DNA from: Chloroflexaceae bacterium
GTDB lineage: Bacteria; Chloroflexota; Chloroflexia; Chloroflexales; Chloroflexaceae
DNA: 64,000 bases
Direction: 5' to 3'
Assembly: GCA_028282325.1 (NCBI GenBank)
Contig: JANQID010000140.1
Span: forward strand, 1 to 64,000
The stretch's first letter is position 1. Each line of letters opens with the position of its first letter. The notes under the pieces were generated by a model. It saw only the letters and a program-made list of their open reading frames with translations, was not told the origin of the DNA and did not search any database. Position numbers and translations under genes: made by a program. Below are positions 36,641 through 46,108 of the stretch, in pieces.

Positions 36641-38464
36641 TTAATGCGAACTATGAATAACCATCGGCAAATACACCGTACTCTGGCTTTGCGCTGAGAC
36701 GTAAGGTGATACATTCCCGGCTACGTCGCGGAAACGGACGCGCACATCGTCAACTTCACCGTTCAGATCAATCCGAGATGTATAATCTTGCCATGTGCTC
36801 GCCTGCCCATCGATCTCCAGTTCTAGTCCGTCAACGCCGCTGCCCTGATCATCGCTTGCAGAGAGAATAACCTGTTTTGGCTCGCCGTCCTGGAGTAGTG
36901 CCTCACCTGTAGGCGCTTGTGTGTCGAGAAGAACCGATTGTCTGTATGCCCTCGATTCAAGGCCGTTGGCATCGCGGAAACGGACATAGAATGTATAGGC
37001 TCCATCCTCGTTAGAAGGCAGCGAGAAGGATGTTGAGGTTGCGAGTGACATCCAGGAAGTTGCGTCGGTGAATAACGGATCATAGCCAATCTGGACGGCC
37101 TGAGTATCTGCGGGCGCTGTATATTCAATATCAACCTGTTGCGATTTAACAGCATCTGGTGCGCTAATGGCATAATTGGGCTGTACGCCTACACCGCTGA
37201 CGTTAACGGTGATCCGGCTCAGATCTGATAGATCTGATGTTGCGCCGACCGAGTTGACCGCGCGCAGTTCAATGACGTGCGTCCCATCGTAGAGCGGCGG
37301 TATGATGGAGAATTCCTCATCGGTATCATCAAAGGCTCCATCAGTCGGGATGGTAGGATGCCACGAACCATTATTTACTCGATATTCAATGCGGGTAATG
37401 GCATTGAGTGACACAACCTTCTGGGCTGGCGACGGATAGCCTGCATCGCTGCTGGAGCCGCGAATTTCTGGCCGCTGCCCGGAAGATTGCACCTGCGCCG
37501 AGGATTTAATTGTCAGCTCTGGTGTTGTATCGAGCGGATCGATAATGCCGTCGTTGTCACTATCGCGGTATCCGATCTGGGCGAGTGCCGAAGGGTCAAC
37601 CGAGCCGTTGCGGAAAGAGTTGAGCACTTCGCGCATAATGCTAGGCAGGTTCATTGGACAATCGCCGTATTCGCTGTTGCTGGTTGGCGTGTACAAATAG
37701 CCGCTCTGTCGATTGCACGAGACGCGCGCCGCGCTATATTGGTCAAGCGCGCCAAAAGTGTGCCCCAACTCATGAGAAATAACCGGGCCAAGATTGTTCA
37801 TGCCGTAGGCCCCTACGTCTGATGTGAGCACCATAAAGGGCCCGTTAATATAGGCGTAGGCGAAGCGATTATCGGTAAATCGGCCATCGCTATCGTTTGC
37901 GCTGTTTACGATAAAGATCGTTGTCGCCCAGTCGCTGTTTTTCTGGTCGCGCAGATCGAATGTCGCATTGTAGGCGCGGGTGAAGTAGCTGCCGCTATAT
38001 CCCAGGCTGCCCAATGTATCGGCGATCCACAGATTCTCATCTCTCCAGCCATGGTTAACTGGCTCATAGGCTGTCGGCAGAACCTGAGTCTCCACGGTGA
38101 AGCTCAATTGAGCGAGGGGCAATCGATCAACCCACCAGTTCAGTCCGGCTTCGACCTGTTGTTCCACTGCATCGATCTGGGCTTCTGTCCAGTCTTCAGT
38201 CGAAGGCTCGGCGCTGCCGTTGCTTTCTGGCAACACCAGACGTACGGCGACATTCCCGGCCATAAACTGGCTGGGCCCGGCTGAAGCGCTCTGCGATGAT
38301 GCGAGATTGGCTGGCGGCGGCGGCGGAATAAGCGCATCTTCTAGCGGCGGTTCAAGATCGCCTGAGGATGCGGTGAAGCTGGTTGCGCTTGCAGTGTTGA
38401 TATAAAGCAGCGCAACTAACAGGATGATAAGCAAAGATGTAATGGTGCGATGTTGCGTTTGCAT
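36641..38464 (-). CDS. Secreted zinc metalloprotease-like protein (M6/metzincin-type motif)
   Basis: About 607 residues. The N-terminus MQTQHRTITSLLIILLVALL is a signal peptide, cleaved probably near NTASATS. The zinc motif HELGHTFGALDQYS near residues 223-236 has the HExxHxxGxxD layout of M6 and related metalloproteases. Close after it are DSDNDGIIDPLDTTPEL, a calcium-binding thrombospondin-3-like segment, and then beta-rich Ig-like or Fn3-like domains to the end (SLNAITRIEYRVNNGSWHP). No cell-wall anchor is visible, so the enzyme is likely released or surface-bound for extracellular protein breakdown. It is monocistronic. ATG 38518 upstream would put 18 polar residues before the signal peptide and is less likely. 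Confidence 0.82.
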   Translation of the reverse strand: MQTQHRTITSLLIILLVALLYINTASATSFTASSGDLEPPLEDALIPPPPPANLASSQSASAGPSQFMAGNVAVRLVLPESNGSAEPSTEDWTEAQIDAVEQQVEAGLNWWVDRLPLAQLSFTVETQVLPTAYEPVNHGWRDENLWIADTLGSLGYSGSYFTRAYNATFDLRDQKNSDWATTIFIVNSANDSDGRFTDNRFAYAYINGPFMVLTSDVGAYGMNNLGPVISHELGHTFGALDQYSAARVSCNRQSGYLYTPTSNSEYGDCPMNLPSIMREVLNSFRNGSVDPSALAQIGYRDSDNDGIIDPLDTTPELTIKSSAQVQSSGQRPEIRGSSSDAGYPSPAQKVVSLNAITRIEYRVNNGSWHPTIPTDGAFDDTDEEFSIIPPLYDGTHVIELRAVNSVGATSDLSDLSRITVNVSGVGVQPNYAISAPDAVKSQQVDIEYTAPADTQAVQIGYDPLFTDATSWMSLATSTSFSLPSNEDGAYTFYVRFRDANGLESRAYRQSVLLDTQAPTGEALLQDGEPKQVILSASDDQGSGVDGLELEIDGQASTWQDYTSRIDLNGEVDDVRVRFRDVAGNVSPYVSAQSQSTVYLPMVIHSSH

Positions 38465-39036
38465 TGCTGTTCCCGTAGTGTGATGGTGATAAGGATGTTT
38501 GGAAAAGCTTGAATGCATTGAGTTGATTGTTCAAGCAGTATGCGGCCAGAGGATTGATGATATCCGCTGATCCGATTTGTCAGAGTGCGTGGAGGATCAC
38601 AGTGTTCTATCCTCGCGTAGTCTAAGGATACCCTGGCGACGGTCTAAAAAGAAGAGAGATGTTAGTCCCTTCGCTACAGCCCTGTTAGACTAAGTAAGAG
38701 TTCGCTAGAAATAGGTGCAGAGTACTAATAATTGGCAAATATGTCCGGATAGGCGTTTTGTTGATGAAAAAGCATGCGGCGTTCGCACGTATCAAGACAG
38801 CTGATTTATCAAACCGACATACGATTCAATGGTGAAGCTGTCTGACGTGAAGATGGCCTAGGTTGCAGATCTGCTGCCGTTCGCAGCCTGCCCTGAGTCT
38901 GCTGAATGGGTCGTCACCAGGCTTATGCTGATGCTCTCGGCAGTGTGGTATCGCCGATTCTCGGTTATCATAGCTGCGTGGTGCCGTTCATCGCTCGTCA
39001 TTCGTCACTCGCTACTCAATACTCGCCTACGGAGGA
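38465..39036. other. Intergenic region without recognisable gene
   Basis: About 570 bases between the divergent protease and glucosaminidase-like genes. I see no tRNA, riboswitch core or convincing ORF. Near 38985-39022 there is a run of imperfect short repeats of the type CGTCATTCGTCACTCGCTACTC. Confidence 0.5.
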
Positions 39037-39039
39037 ATG

Positions 39040-39759
39040 ATGATCTCACGCCGCCGCCTGTTGCACGCTACGTTCGCCGTACTGCTCGCCGCCGGAGGAA
39101 GCGCGCTGGCCCGCGCGATCACGCCCCGCGCCGACTATCGCATCTGGCTGCCGCTTGTTGTTGCGCCCGCCTCGCCCAACGACACGCCGATCATCGGCCC
39201 GCCGTCGGGGAGCGCCGCACAAGCCTGCGCCTGGCTGACCGCCCTCGCCGACGCCTCGTACACCGACGCGGCGATTACCGAAATCGTCAGCGCCTACCAG
39301 AGCCATGGCAACACGGTCGGCATCGACTGGTTTCTGGCCATCGCCCAATGTGCCCACGAAACTGGCAATCTGACCTCGTGGTGGTCGCTGCGCCCGCGCC
39401 GCAACCCCGCCGGGCTGGGCGTGACCGGGTGCGTACAAGAGGGAACGCCCGACGCGCCGCCGGTAGGTAGCTGGGCCTGGGATGGGGACGTGTGGTGCAA
39501 GGGGATCAGCTTTCCGACCTGGGCCGACCATAGCGTGCCGGCACACCTGGGCCGCCTGCTTGCCTACGCGCTGCGCGACGAGGATGCAAACGCCGCTCAG
39601 CAGGCGATGATCGCCTTCGCGCTGGCCTATCGCCCGTTGCCCGACAGCTATCGCGGCGCCGCGCCGATGATCAGCGGGCTGAACGGGCGCTGGGCGGTAC
39701 CGGGGACAGACTATGGCCAGCGGATCGTCGCGCTGGCGCGAAGCATGCGCGGTGAGTGA
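39040..39759 (+). CDS. Exported glucosaminidase/lysozyme-like protein
   Basis: About 239 residues. The N-terminus MISRRRLLHATFAVLLAAGG has a twin-arginine-like motif before a hydrophobic stretch, so export by Tat is possible. The body has WFLAIAQCAHETGNLTSWWS, NPAGLGVTG and later YGQRIVALARSM, which fits glucosaminidase-type (GH73/FlgJ-like) peptidoglycan hydrolases, with the Glu of AHETG as the likely catalytic acid. GGAGGA sits against the first ATG (39037), so the second ATG at 39040 is slightly better spaced. Monocistronic. Substrate not proven. Confidence 0.7.
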   Translation: MISRRRLLHATFAVLLAAGGSALARAITPRADYRIWLPLVVAPASPNDTPIIGPPSGSAAQACAWLTALADASYTDAAITEIVSAYQSHGNTVGIDWFLAIAQCAHETGNLTSWWSLRPRRNPAGLGVTGCVQEGTPDAPPVGSWAWDGDVWCKGISFPTWADHSVPAHLGRLLAYALRDEDANAAQQAMIAFALAYRPLPDSYRGAAPMISGLNGRWAVPGTDYGQRIVALARSMRGE

Positions 39760-39825
39760 TGCGGGCGATGCGTGGTGAGTCGCACGCTCTCATTGCCCGG
39801 AGTATGGGGAAAGTTGCTTTGCCCT

Positions 39826-40617
39826 TTATGACGAACGATAAAACGCGCACACCGCACGTAGAGGGCAGCCGCTTTCGCGGTCGAGGTAGGCGTCGCGCCC
39901 GGCCTGTACGCTGTACACGCGCCGCGAGGGCGGGCCGTCGCAGCGCGGGCGGGCGAGACAATAGCGCACGCACTGCTCGTTGATCAACGCGTGGTAATCG
40001 GCGTATAACCGGCGGCGTTCGTCCGGAGGGGCATCCGTGGCCAGCTCGCGCTCGATCCGCGCGCGCACGACGGCGTACCCGGCGCGATCCCACCCGAATG
40101 CACCGTTGGTCTCTGCGGGAACGACGCGCCCGAACAACCGGCGCGTGTAGCCATCGACCACGAAGACCGGGTGCGCGCCGGCGTAGAGCATAATCACGTC
40201 GGCGGTCTCCGCGCCGATGCGCGGCAGGGCCAGCAACTCAACGCGCAACCGCTCGGTCGGCTGATCGAGCAACGTGGCGGTATCGCCGGCATAATGTGTG
40301 TCGATGTAGGCGCCGATGGCGATCAGACCGACGGCCTTCTGGGTATAAAACGCAACTGGGCGCAAGCGATCAGCCAGCGCCGCTTCCGCCGACCGGGCCA
40401 GCGCTCCCGGCGTCAGCAAGCCGGCGTCGCGCAACCGCAGTATCGCTCCTTCGACCGCCTCCCAGCGGGTGCGCTGCACCAGCACCGCGCCCAGCAACAT
40501 CTCGAACGGCGGATCGGCGCCAAAGATCGGCCACCAGGCGCGCCGCGCGGCATCGCCATGCAGCGAGCCGAAACAATCACGCAACGTTACGTACAGGCTG
40601 TGCAAAGAACCGGGCAT
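39826..40617 (-). CDS. Endonuclease III-like HhH-GPD DNA repair protein with enlarged Fe-S loop
   Basis: About 263 residues. The helix-hairpin-helix ALPRIGAETADVIML and catalytic Asp in FVVDGYTRRLFGR match endonuclease III. The lyase lysine that follows the hairpin glycine (GxGxKTA) is Glu here (IGAETA). At the C-terminus the Fe-S ligands read YCLARPRC, then about 25 inserted residues (GPPSRRVYSVQAGRDAYLDR onward), then GCPLRAVC; in the family the two pairs are nearly adjacent. A monofunctional glycosylase is more likely than a bifunctional one. Start 40617 avoids the terminator hairpin covered by the longer frame to 40674. Confidence 0.8.
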   Translation of the reverse strand: MPGSLHSLYVTLRDCFGSLHGDAARRAWWPIFGADPPFEMLLGAVLVQRTRWEAVEGAILRLRDAGLLTPGALARSAEAALADRLRPVAFYTQKAVGLIAIGAYIDTHYAGDTATLLDQPTERLRVELLALPRIGAETADVIMLYAGAHPVFVVDGYTRRLFGRVVPAETNGAFGWDRAGYAVVRARIERELATDAPPDERRRLYADYHALINEQCVRYCLARPRCDGPPSRRVYSVQAGRDAYLDRESGCPLRAVCAFYRSS

Positions 40618-40634
40618 AACGAGCGTTAGAACAA

Positions 40635-40669
40635 AAGGGCCGGAGCGATGCGGATCGCTGCCGGCCCTT
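40635..40669 (-). terminator. Terminator of glgP
   Basis: AAGGGCCGG-AGCGAT and ATCGCT-CCGGCCCTT form a long stem with a GCGG loop. On the minus strand it is followed by TTGTTC, 65 bases after the phosphorylase stop. Confidence 0.75.
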
Positions 40670-40733
40670 CGCATATGATCATACCGTCACACCGTTCACA
40701 ACCTCGGCAACTCATCTGACCGGGCGCGGCATC

Positions 40734-42875
40734 CTACAACGCGTCGGCCTCAGCGGCAGCCGGCATATACAACTCACTGAGGTAATCGGTCAACATCCGT
40801 CGCATGCTAAACATCGGAGCGATCGTCATAATCGCCTCCTTGCACACATTGATCCACTCAACCGGCACGCCGAATGCATCGCGGTTGTAATACAACGGCA
40901 ATATTTCGTTCTCCAGCGTCGTGTAGAGCGATACGGCATCGTTCCAGTCCTGCTCATCCGCATTGTTATACTCGTGCTCCTCGCCGATCTTCCAGCCGTT
41001 CTTGCCGTTGAACGCTTCCGGCCACCAGCCATCAAGAATGCTCAGATTGGGCACGCCATTCAGGCTGGCTTTCTGTCCGCTGGTACCGCTGGCTTCATAC
41101 GGGCGGCGCGGGGTGTTGAGCCACAGATCGACGCCCTGGGTCAACATGCGTCCCATCGCGATGTCGTACTCCTCCAGGAAGAGAATGCGAATCGCCAGAT
41201 CGGATTGCTGCGACATCTGATAGACATGCTGGATGAAATGCTTGCCGGGATCATCTTTGGGATGTGCCTTGCCCGCAAAGATGATCTGCAACGGGCGATT
41301 CGAGCTATGCAGCATCGCCTTAAGGCGGCCCATATCTTTGAACAACAACGTTGCGCGCTTATACGTGGCAAAACGCCGGGCGAACCCGATCGTGAATATA
41401 TCCTCTTCCAACACTGGCCAGACTACCGGCGGCTGTCCAAGCTTCTCGAAACGCTGGCGGGTGCGCTCGCGTGCAAAGGCGATCAGTCGATGCTTAACAT
41501 TCCGCCGCACCTTCCAGAGTACCTCAGCCGGCGTCTCGGCTAGCTTGGTCCACAATTCCGGATCGTCGAGATAATCCTCCCAATCTTCGCCCAGCACGAC
41601 ATTGTAGAGTTCGCGCATCTCCGGTGCGAGCCAGGAGGCCGAATGCACGCCGTTGGTGACGTGAATAATCGGCACTTCGTCCACCGACTTGCCAGGATAG
41701 AGCCATTGCCACATACCGCGAGCCACATGGCCGTGCAATTTGCTCACGCCGTTGTGGTGGTTCGACATACGCAGCGCCAGGGCCGTCATCGCAAACGTTG
41801 CGCCCCAGGACTGCTCTTGCAGCGCCAGATTCATAAACTCGTCGCGGCTGAGTCCCAACTGTCGCCAGTAGCTCCAGAAGAACTTCTCCATCAACGGCAA
41901 CGGGAAAGCGTCGTTGCCGGCTGGCACTGGCGTGTGGGTGGTGAAGACGCAGCGGGCCTGCACCTCGCGCACCGCATCGGCGAACGGCTTGCCCTGGGCC
42001 ACCATCTCGCGCACCAGTTCGAGGACCAGGAAAGCAGAATGCCCCTCGTTCATATGCCAGACGGTCGGCGTATAGCCCAGCTTGCGTAGCGCCCGTACGC
42101 CGCCAATGCCCAGCACGATTTCCTGTGAAACGCGCATCTCCTGGTCGCCGCCGTAGAGCCGCGCCGAAAGCTCGCGATCTTGCGGGCTATTCGGATGGAT
42201 GTCCGTATCCATCAACAGCAACTCTATGCGGCCCACCTGGAAGCGATAGACCTTGGCATAGATCGTGCGCCCCGGCAGATCCACCTCAATCACCACCTCT
42301 TTGCCATCGGGCGTGCGCGCCGGAACCGCTGGGACGTTCGCAAAGTCCAGCTTCTGATACTCGGCGAACTGCCAGCCGCTGTGGTCAAGACGCTGGCGGA
42401 AGTAACCCTGCGGATAGATGAACCCAACTGCGACAAATGGCAAGGCCATATCGCTGGCTTCTTTCAGGTGGTCGCCCGAAAGAATGCCCAGACCGCCGGA
42501 ATAAATCGGCAACGACTCATGGATGCCGAACTCGGCGCTGAAATAGGCGATCAGTTCACCCGTCGTATCGGGATAGTGATTGGCGAACCAGGTGTCCTTC
42601 CGGGCCATGTACGCATCAAGATCCGCCATAACCGAATCAAATCGCTTGAGATACGCCGCGTCGGATGCGGCGTCGTCGAGCTTGCGCTGGCGCACCTCGC
42701 GCAGAAAGCTCACCGGATTGTGGTACACCAACTCCCACAAATCAGGATCAACCTGGCAGTACAGATCTTGAGCTTCCGGATGCCAACTCCACCAGAGATT
42801 GTAGGCAAGATCACGTAGACGGGCGATGCGTTCAGGGATGGGGGTAAAGAGAATTTCACTCTCCAGCCGATTCAT
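40734..42875 (-). CDS. glgP: Alpha-glucan (glycogen/maltodextrin) phosphorylase
   Basis: A 713-residue short-form phosphorylase releasing glucose 1-phosphate from glycogen or maltodextrin. NLWWSWHPEAQDLY at the N-terminus is typical for the alpha-glucan family phosphorylases. YSGGLGILSGDHLKEASDM, CVFTTHTPVPAGNDAFPL, NEGHSAFLVLELVREM and the PLP-lysine block EASGTSGQKASLNG near residues 590-603 are all present. Regulatory sites of the long muscle-type enzymes are absent. It complements the GlgC pair at 54-57 kb in glycogen turnover. Confidence 0.94.
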   Translation of the reverse strand: MNRLESEILFTPIPERIARLRDLAYNLWWSWHPEAQDLYCQVDPDLWELVYHNPVSFLREVRQRKLDDAASDAAYLKRFDSVMADLDAYMARKDTWFANHYPDTTGELIAYFSAEFGIHESLPIYSGGLGILSGDHLKEASDMALPFVAVGFIYPQGYFRQRLDHSGWQFAEYQKLDFANVPAVPARTPDGKEVVIEVDLPGRTIYAKVYRFQVGRIELLLMDTDIHPNSPQDRELSARLYGGDQEMRVSQEIVLGIGGVRALRKLGYTPTVWHMNEGHSAFLVLELVREMVAQGKPFADAVREVQARCVFTTHTPVPAGNDAFPLPLMEKFFWSYWRQLGLSRDEFMNLALQEQSWGATFAMTALALRMSNHHNGVSKLHGHVARGMWQWLYPGKSVDEVPIIHVTNGVHSASWLAPEMRELYNVVLGEDWEDYLDDPELWTKLAETPAEVLWKVRRNVKHRLIAFARERTRQRFEKLGQPPVVWPVLEEDIFTIGFARRFATYKRATLLFKDMGRLKAMLHSSNRPLQIIFAGKAHPKDDPGKHFIQHVYQMSQQSDLAIRILFLEEYDIAMGRMLTQGVDLWLNTPRRPYEASGTSGQKASLNGVPNLSILDGWWPEAFNGKNGWKIGEEHEYNNADEQDWNDAVSLYTTLENEILPLYYNRDAFGVPVEWINVCKEAIMTIAPMFSMRRMLTDYLSELYMPAAAEADAL

Positions 42876-43226
42876 GCGCTCTCCTCACATCACTCTAGAG
42901 GCAACCAGATTTGCTAAATATCAGCGGCTGGCTCCAACACAGGGCGAAGCGGCGTTGCTCAAGCATGCACAATTCTTCGCCCTTCGCTGGTGTCAGTTTT
43001 TCGCAAGTGTTTCGATGTTGGTAGCATTGTACGCAAAGAGCGCTAATCTGTCTAGCGACGCGGGACTCTTCAGTGCAATTGCAAGGTTGCCGGGTTGTCC
43101 AGTGAAGGTTTATCCTTTTGATAGAAAGCTTTGCTATGGCTTATACCGCGATAGTAACCTGCTGCCTGCTCTGTACGTCGGTGTATGATAGAATGCGTAA
43201 ATTCTCAACCGCAGGCCCCGATCACA
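42876..43226. other. Intergenic region with one inverted repeat
   Basis: About 350 bases between glgP and the rtcB remnant. The only structure I see is GGGCGAAG (42942-42949) facing CTTCGCCC (42975-42982), with further complementarity outside. It could be a hairpin in the rtcB-side transcript; function unknown. Confidence 0.4.
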
Positions 43227-43619
43227 ATGCAGAACATAGCCGGCGACGAGGTGACGCAGATGTATACGCTGATAAACGGCATTCCCGGATGGGGCGAACA
43301 TGGTGAAAGCACGCTGACGCAGATCGAGCGATGTGCCGACGAAGTGCATAACCACCACAACTATGCCTGGAAAGAAACCCACGCCGGCGAAATGGAAGCA
43401 GTCAAGTTGGGCGAGATCAGCCGCCAGATGATGTTGAAACGCGTACGCGCCGCCGGCGTCGAACTACGCGGCGCCGGAACCGATGAGAGCCCCCACGTCT
43501 ATCGACGGCTGCGCGGCGTGTTAAACGCCCACGCGGACAGCATTCGTATTCTGCACACCCTGCGCCCGATCGGTGTAGCAATGGCCGGCGAGGATGGATA
43601 CGACCCATATAAAGACTGA
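43227..43619 (+). pseudogene. rtcB: Internally deleted RNA ligase RtcB remnant
   Basis: A continuous frame of 130 codons whose parts match separate regions of RtcB (normally about 400-480 residues). MYTLINGIPGWGEHGES with QIERCADE is the RtcB start; VHNHHNYAWKETHAGE is the core metal-site motif; EISRQMMLKRVRAAGVELRG, GAGTDESPHVYRRL and ILHTLRPIGVAMAGEDGYDP are the C-terminus. At least two in-frame deletions are implied, of very roughly 200 and 60 residues. The metal-binding Asp/Cys block and the HGAGR guanylylation site are gone, so it cannot ligate RNA. The frame has stayed open, which is odd for a dead gene. Confidence 0.75.
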
Positions 43620-43720
43620 AACCAGGCAGCCAGGAATGCAGCGATACAAGGCTGGTGTATAATAGCGCGTGGTCTGGCACGCATATACACGTTATTGTTG
43701 CAGCAGTGTGAGCGGCATCT

Positions 43721-44632
43721 ATGCGCACAATTGGGATCATCATTCTCAACTACAACCGCGCCGACCTTCTGGCTGACTGCCTGGATTCGCTATATCGGCA
43801 TCTGTCTCAAGCCGCTGTGGAAGTGTGGGTCGTCGATAACGCATCGAGCGACGACAGCGTCACGATGGTACGCCAACGCTTTCCCCAGGTGCGTCTGATC
43901 GTCAGCGATCATAACGGCGGCTTCGCGTATGGCAACAATTTGGCGCTGCGCGCGGCGCTCTGGCCGGACGATCCGACGCAGACGATCCCCGACTACGTGA
44001 TGCTGCTCAACAACGATACTGTCGTGCCCGAAGGCGCTATCGACAGCCTGGTCAACTATCTGGATAATCATCATGATGTCGGTGTCGTCGGACCCAAGGT
44101 GCTGTTGCCCGACGGTTCGCTTGATCTCGCTTGTCGGCGTAGCTTCCCGACGCCCGAAGTCGCCTTCTACCGCATGCTCGGTCTCACGCGCCTGTTTCCG
44201 CGCAGCCCGCGCTTTGGGCGCTACAACCTGACCTATCTCGACACCGATGTCGAAACCGACGTTGACTCAGTTGTCGGGGCGTGTATGTTCCTGCGTAGCA
44301 GTGTCGTCAAGGAAGTCGGTCTGCTCGACGAGCAGTTTTTTATGTACGGCGAGGATCTCGACTGGGCCTACCGGATTAAGCAATACGGCTGGCGCATCGT
44401 CTACTACCCGGCTGTACACATTCTGCACTACAAACGTGCAGCAAGCACCCGCCGCGCCATTCCATCGATTCGCGCATTTTACGAAGCGATGCGAATCTTT
44501 CATCGCAAACACTACGCCGAAATCACGCCTGCACCGCTGAACGCCTTGATCGAATTTGGCATTACCGTGAAGGAGATGATGGCTCTTGGCCGCAATCTCA
44601 TCCGCCCCCCAGCCGCGCGCCGCGTTGGTTAA
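43721..44632 (+). CDS. Family 2 glycosyltransferase
   Basis: A 303-residue GT-A enzyme. IGIIILNYNRADLLADCLDS is the nucleotide-sugar start, VWVVDNASSDDS and YVMLLNNDTVVPEGAI contain the DxD-like metal site, and EQFFMYGEDLDWAYRIKQYG the acceptor-side acidic motif (ED). It resembles rhamnosyl- and related surface-glycan transferases. It overlaps the polyprenyl-phosphate sugar transferase gene by 47 bases, so both probably build one exopolysaccharide or glycan. Confidence 0.93.
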   Translation: MRTIGIIILNYNRADLLADCLDSLYRHLSQAAVEVWVVDNASSDDSVTMVRQRFPQVRLIVSDHNGGFAYGNNLALRAALWPDDPTQTIPDYVMLLNNDTVVPEGAIDSLVNYLDNHHDVGVVGPKVLLPDGSLDLACRRSFPTPEVAFYRMLGLTRLFPRSPRFGRYNLTYLDTDVETDVDSVVGACMFLRSSVVKEVGLLDEQFFMYGEDLDWAYRIKQYGWRIVYYPAVHILHYKRAASTRRAIPSIRAFYEAMRIFHRKHYAEITPAPLNALIEFGITVKEMMALGRNLIRPPAARRVG

Positions 44633-46070
44633 CAACGCCCGCACTTGTCCGATCGCCTGGCGCGCGCTGCTGCGCCTAACCCGGATTTTCGGCGATATAC
44701 TCGCCGTCAACGGAGCATTTACGGTTGTTTATCTCTGGCAAGCCGAGGATATCCGGAGCAGTGGCTTGAAGTTCCCGGCAGATTTTCAATCGACCGGCAT
44801 TTTTTGGCTGCTTTTCAACCTGGTTCTGGTCAGTGCCTTTGCCTTCGCCGGTCTGTATGACGTACGGCGAGGAGCCTCACTTGTAGATGAAGCCTATAAA
44901 GTGTTCACAACGATGTCGCTTGTCACCGTGCTGGCCTTAGTGCTGAACACGATCCTGCCAGAGTTCAATCTTGCCAATATGCCCTGGACGCCAGGCGTGC
45001 TGGCGCTCGGCTGGCTTGGCTCCACCGTCGCAGCCGTGCTTGTGCGCTTTCTCTACCGTCACGTTCTGAACCAGTTGCGCCGTCGCGGTATTGACTCCCG
45101 CCGTGTGCTAATCGTCGGCGCACGGGAACCTGGGCGCGCTGTCTGGCATATCATCCAGCGCGTCCCGGAGTCCGGCTACCGCGTCCAGGGGTTTCTCTCG
45201 GATGTCGCCGCCGTTGGCAGTATAGTCGAAGGTCTGCCCGTGCTGGGCCGCACATCACAACTCGGTCGCGTCGTGCGTGCCACTCGCACTGACGAAGTGC
45301 TCATTGCGCTATCCGGACGATCCCGACAAGATTTGATGGAAATCGTCTCGCTGGCGGAAGACGAGTCGGTGGAAATCAAGGTCTATCCCGATACCTTTCA
45401 ACTCATCACGAACAACGAGGTTTCCATCGGCGACCTCAGCGGCCTGCCCCTAGTGAGTGTCAAGAACGCGGCCCTCGATCTGCCCTGGAACCGCGCGCTT
45501 AAACGCAGCCTTGACATAATCGTGGCGTCGCTCGTTGTGCTGGCCGCTTCGCCGATAATGCTGCTTATCGCAATACTGATCAAACTTAGTTCGCCGGGCC
45601 CCGTTTTTTTTCTGCAACAACGGGTAGGTATGGACAACCGGCCATTCTGGATGGTGAAGTTTCGCACGATGCGCACCGACTCCGAGAAAATCGGGCCGGG
45701 CTGGACAACGCCCAACGATCCGCGCATCACCTGGATCGGACAATTTCTGCGCCGCACGTCGCTCGACGAATTTCCAAACTTCATCAACGTGTTGGTCGGC
45801 GAAATGAGCGTCGTTGGCCCACGGCCTGAACAACCCCACTGGGTCGAGCAATTCCGCCAGCAGATCCCTCGCTATATGCGCCGCCACAAAGAAAAAGCCG
45901 GTATTACCGGATGGGCCCAGATTAACGGGCTGCGCGGCGACACGAGCATCGAAGAGCGCACACGCTACGACCTGTACTACATCGAAAACTGGTCTTTACT
46001 CTTCGACATCAAAATAATCTTGCGCACCATCGTCGATCTCCTTACTGGCAAACAAGAAAACGCGTATTAA
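44586..46070 (+). CDS. Undecaprenyl-phosphate sugar phosphotransferase (WbaP/EpsE-like)
   Basis: About 494 residues, an initiating membrane transferase that moves a sugar phosphate to the lipid carrier. The N-terminal half has about four or five helices, then a CoA-binding-like fold (RVLIVGAREPGRAVWHIIQR). The C-terminal catalytic domain is classic: KRSLDIIVASLVVLAASPIM, PVFFLQQRVGMDNRPFWMVK, FRTM, WAQINGLRGDTSIEER and YDLYYIENWSL. The start is a TTG at 44586 inside the preceding gene, with AAGGAG 10 bases upstream; a later start cannot be excluded. Confidence 0.93.
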   Translation: MAAISSAPQPRAALVNNARTCPIAWRALLRLTRIFGDILAVNGAFTVVYLWQAEDIRSSGLKFPADFQSTGIFWLLFNLVLVSAFAFAGLYDVRRGASLVDEAYKVFTTMSLVTVLALVLNTILPEFNLANMPWTPGVLALGWLGSTVAAVLVRFLYRHVLNQLRRRGIDSRRVLIVGAREPGRAVWHIIQRVPESGYRVQGFLSDVAAVGSIVEGLPVLGRTSQLGRVVRATRTDEVLIALSGRSRQDLMEIVSLAEDESVEIKVYPDTFQLITNNEVSIGDLSGLPLVSVKNAALDLPWNRALKRSLDIIVASLVVLAASPIMLLIAILIKLSSPGPVFFLQQRVGMDNRPFWMVKFRTMRTDSEKIGPGWTTPNDPRITWIGQFLRRTSLDEFPNFINVLVGEMSVVGPRPEQPHWVEQFRQQIPRYMRRHKEKAGITGWAQINGLRGDTSIEERTRYDLYYIENWSLLFDIKIILRTIVDLLTGKQENAY

Positions 46071-46073
46071 AGC

Positions 46074-46102
46074 TTGACGCGCGCTTTGTTTCAGGGTATA
46101 CT
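46074..46102 (+). promoter_or_regulatory. Near-consensus promoter upstream of a structured RNA
   Basis: -35 TTGACG (46074-46079), 17-base spacer, -10 TATACT (46097-46102). It starts 4 bases after the sugar-transferase stop and fires into a region without a convincing gene. Confidence 0.8.
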
Positions 46103-46108
46103 TCACTT

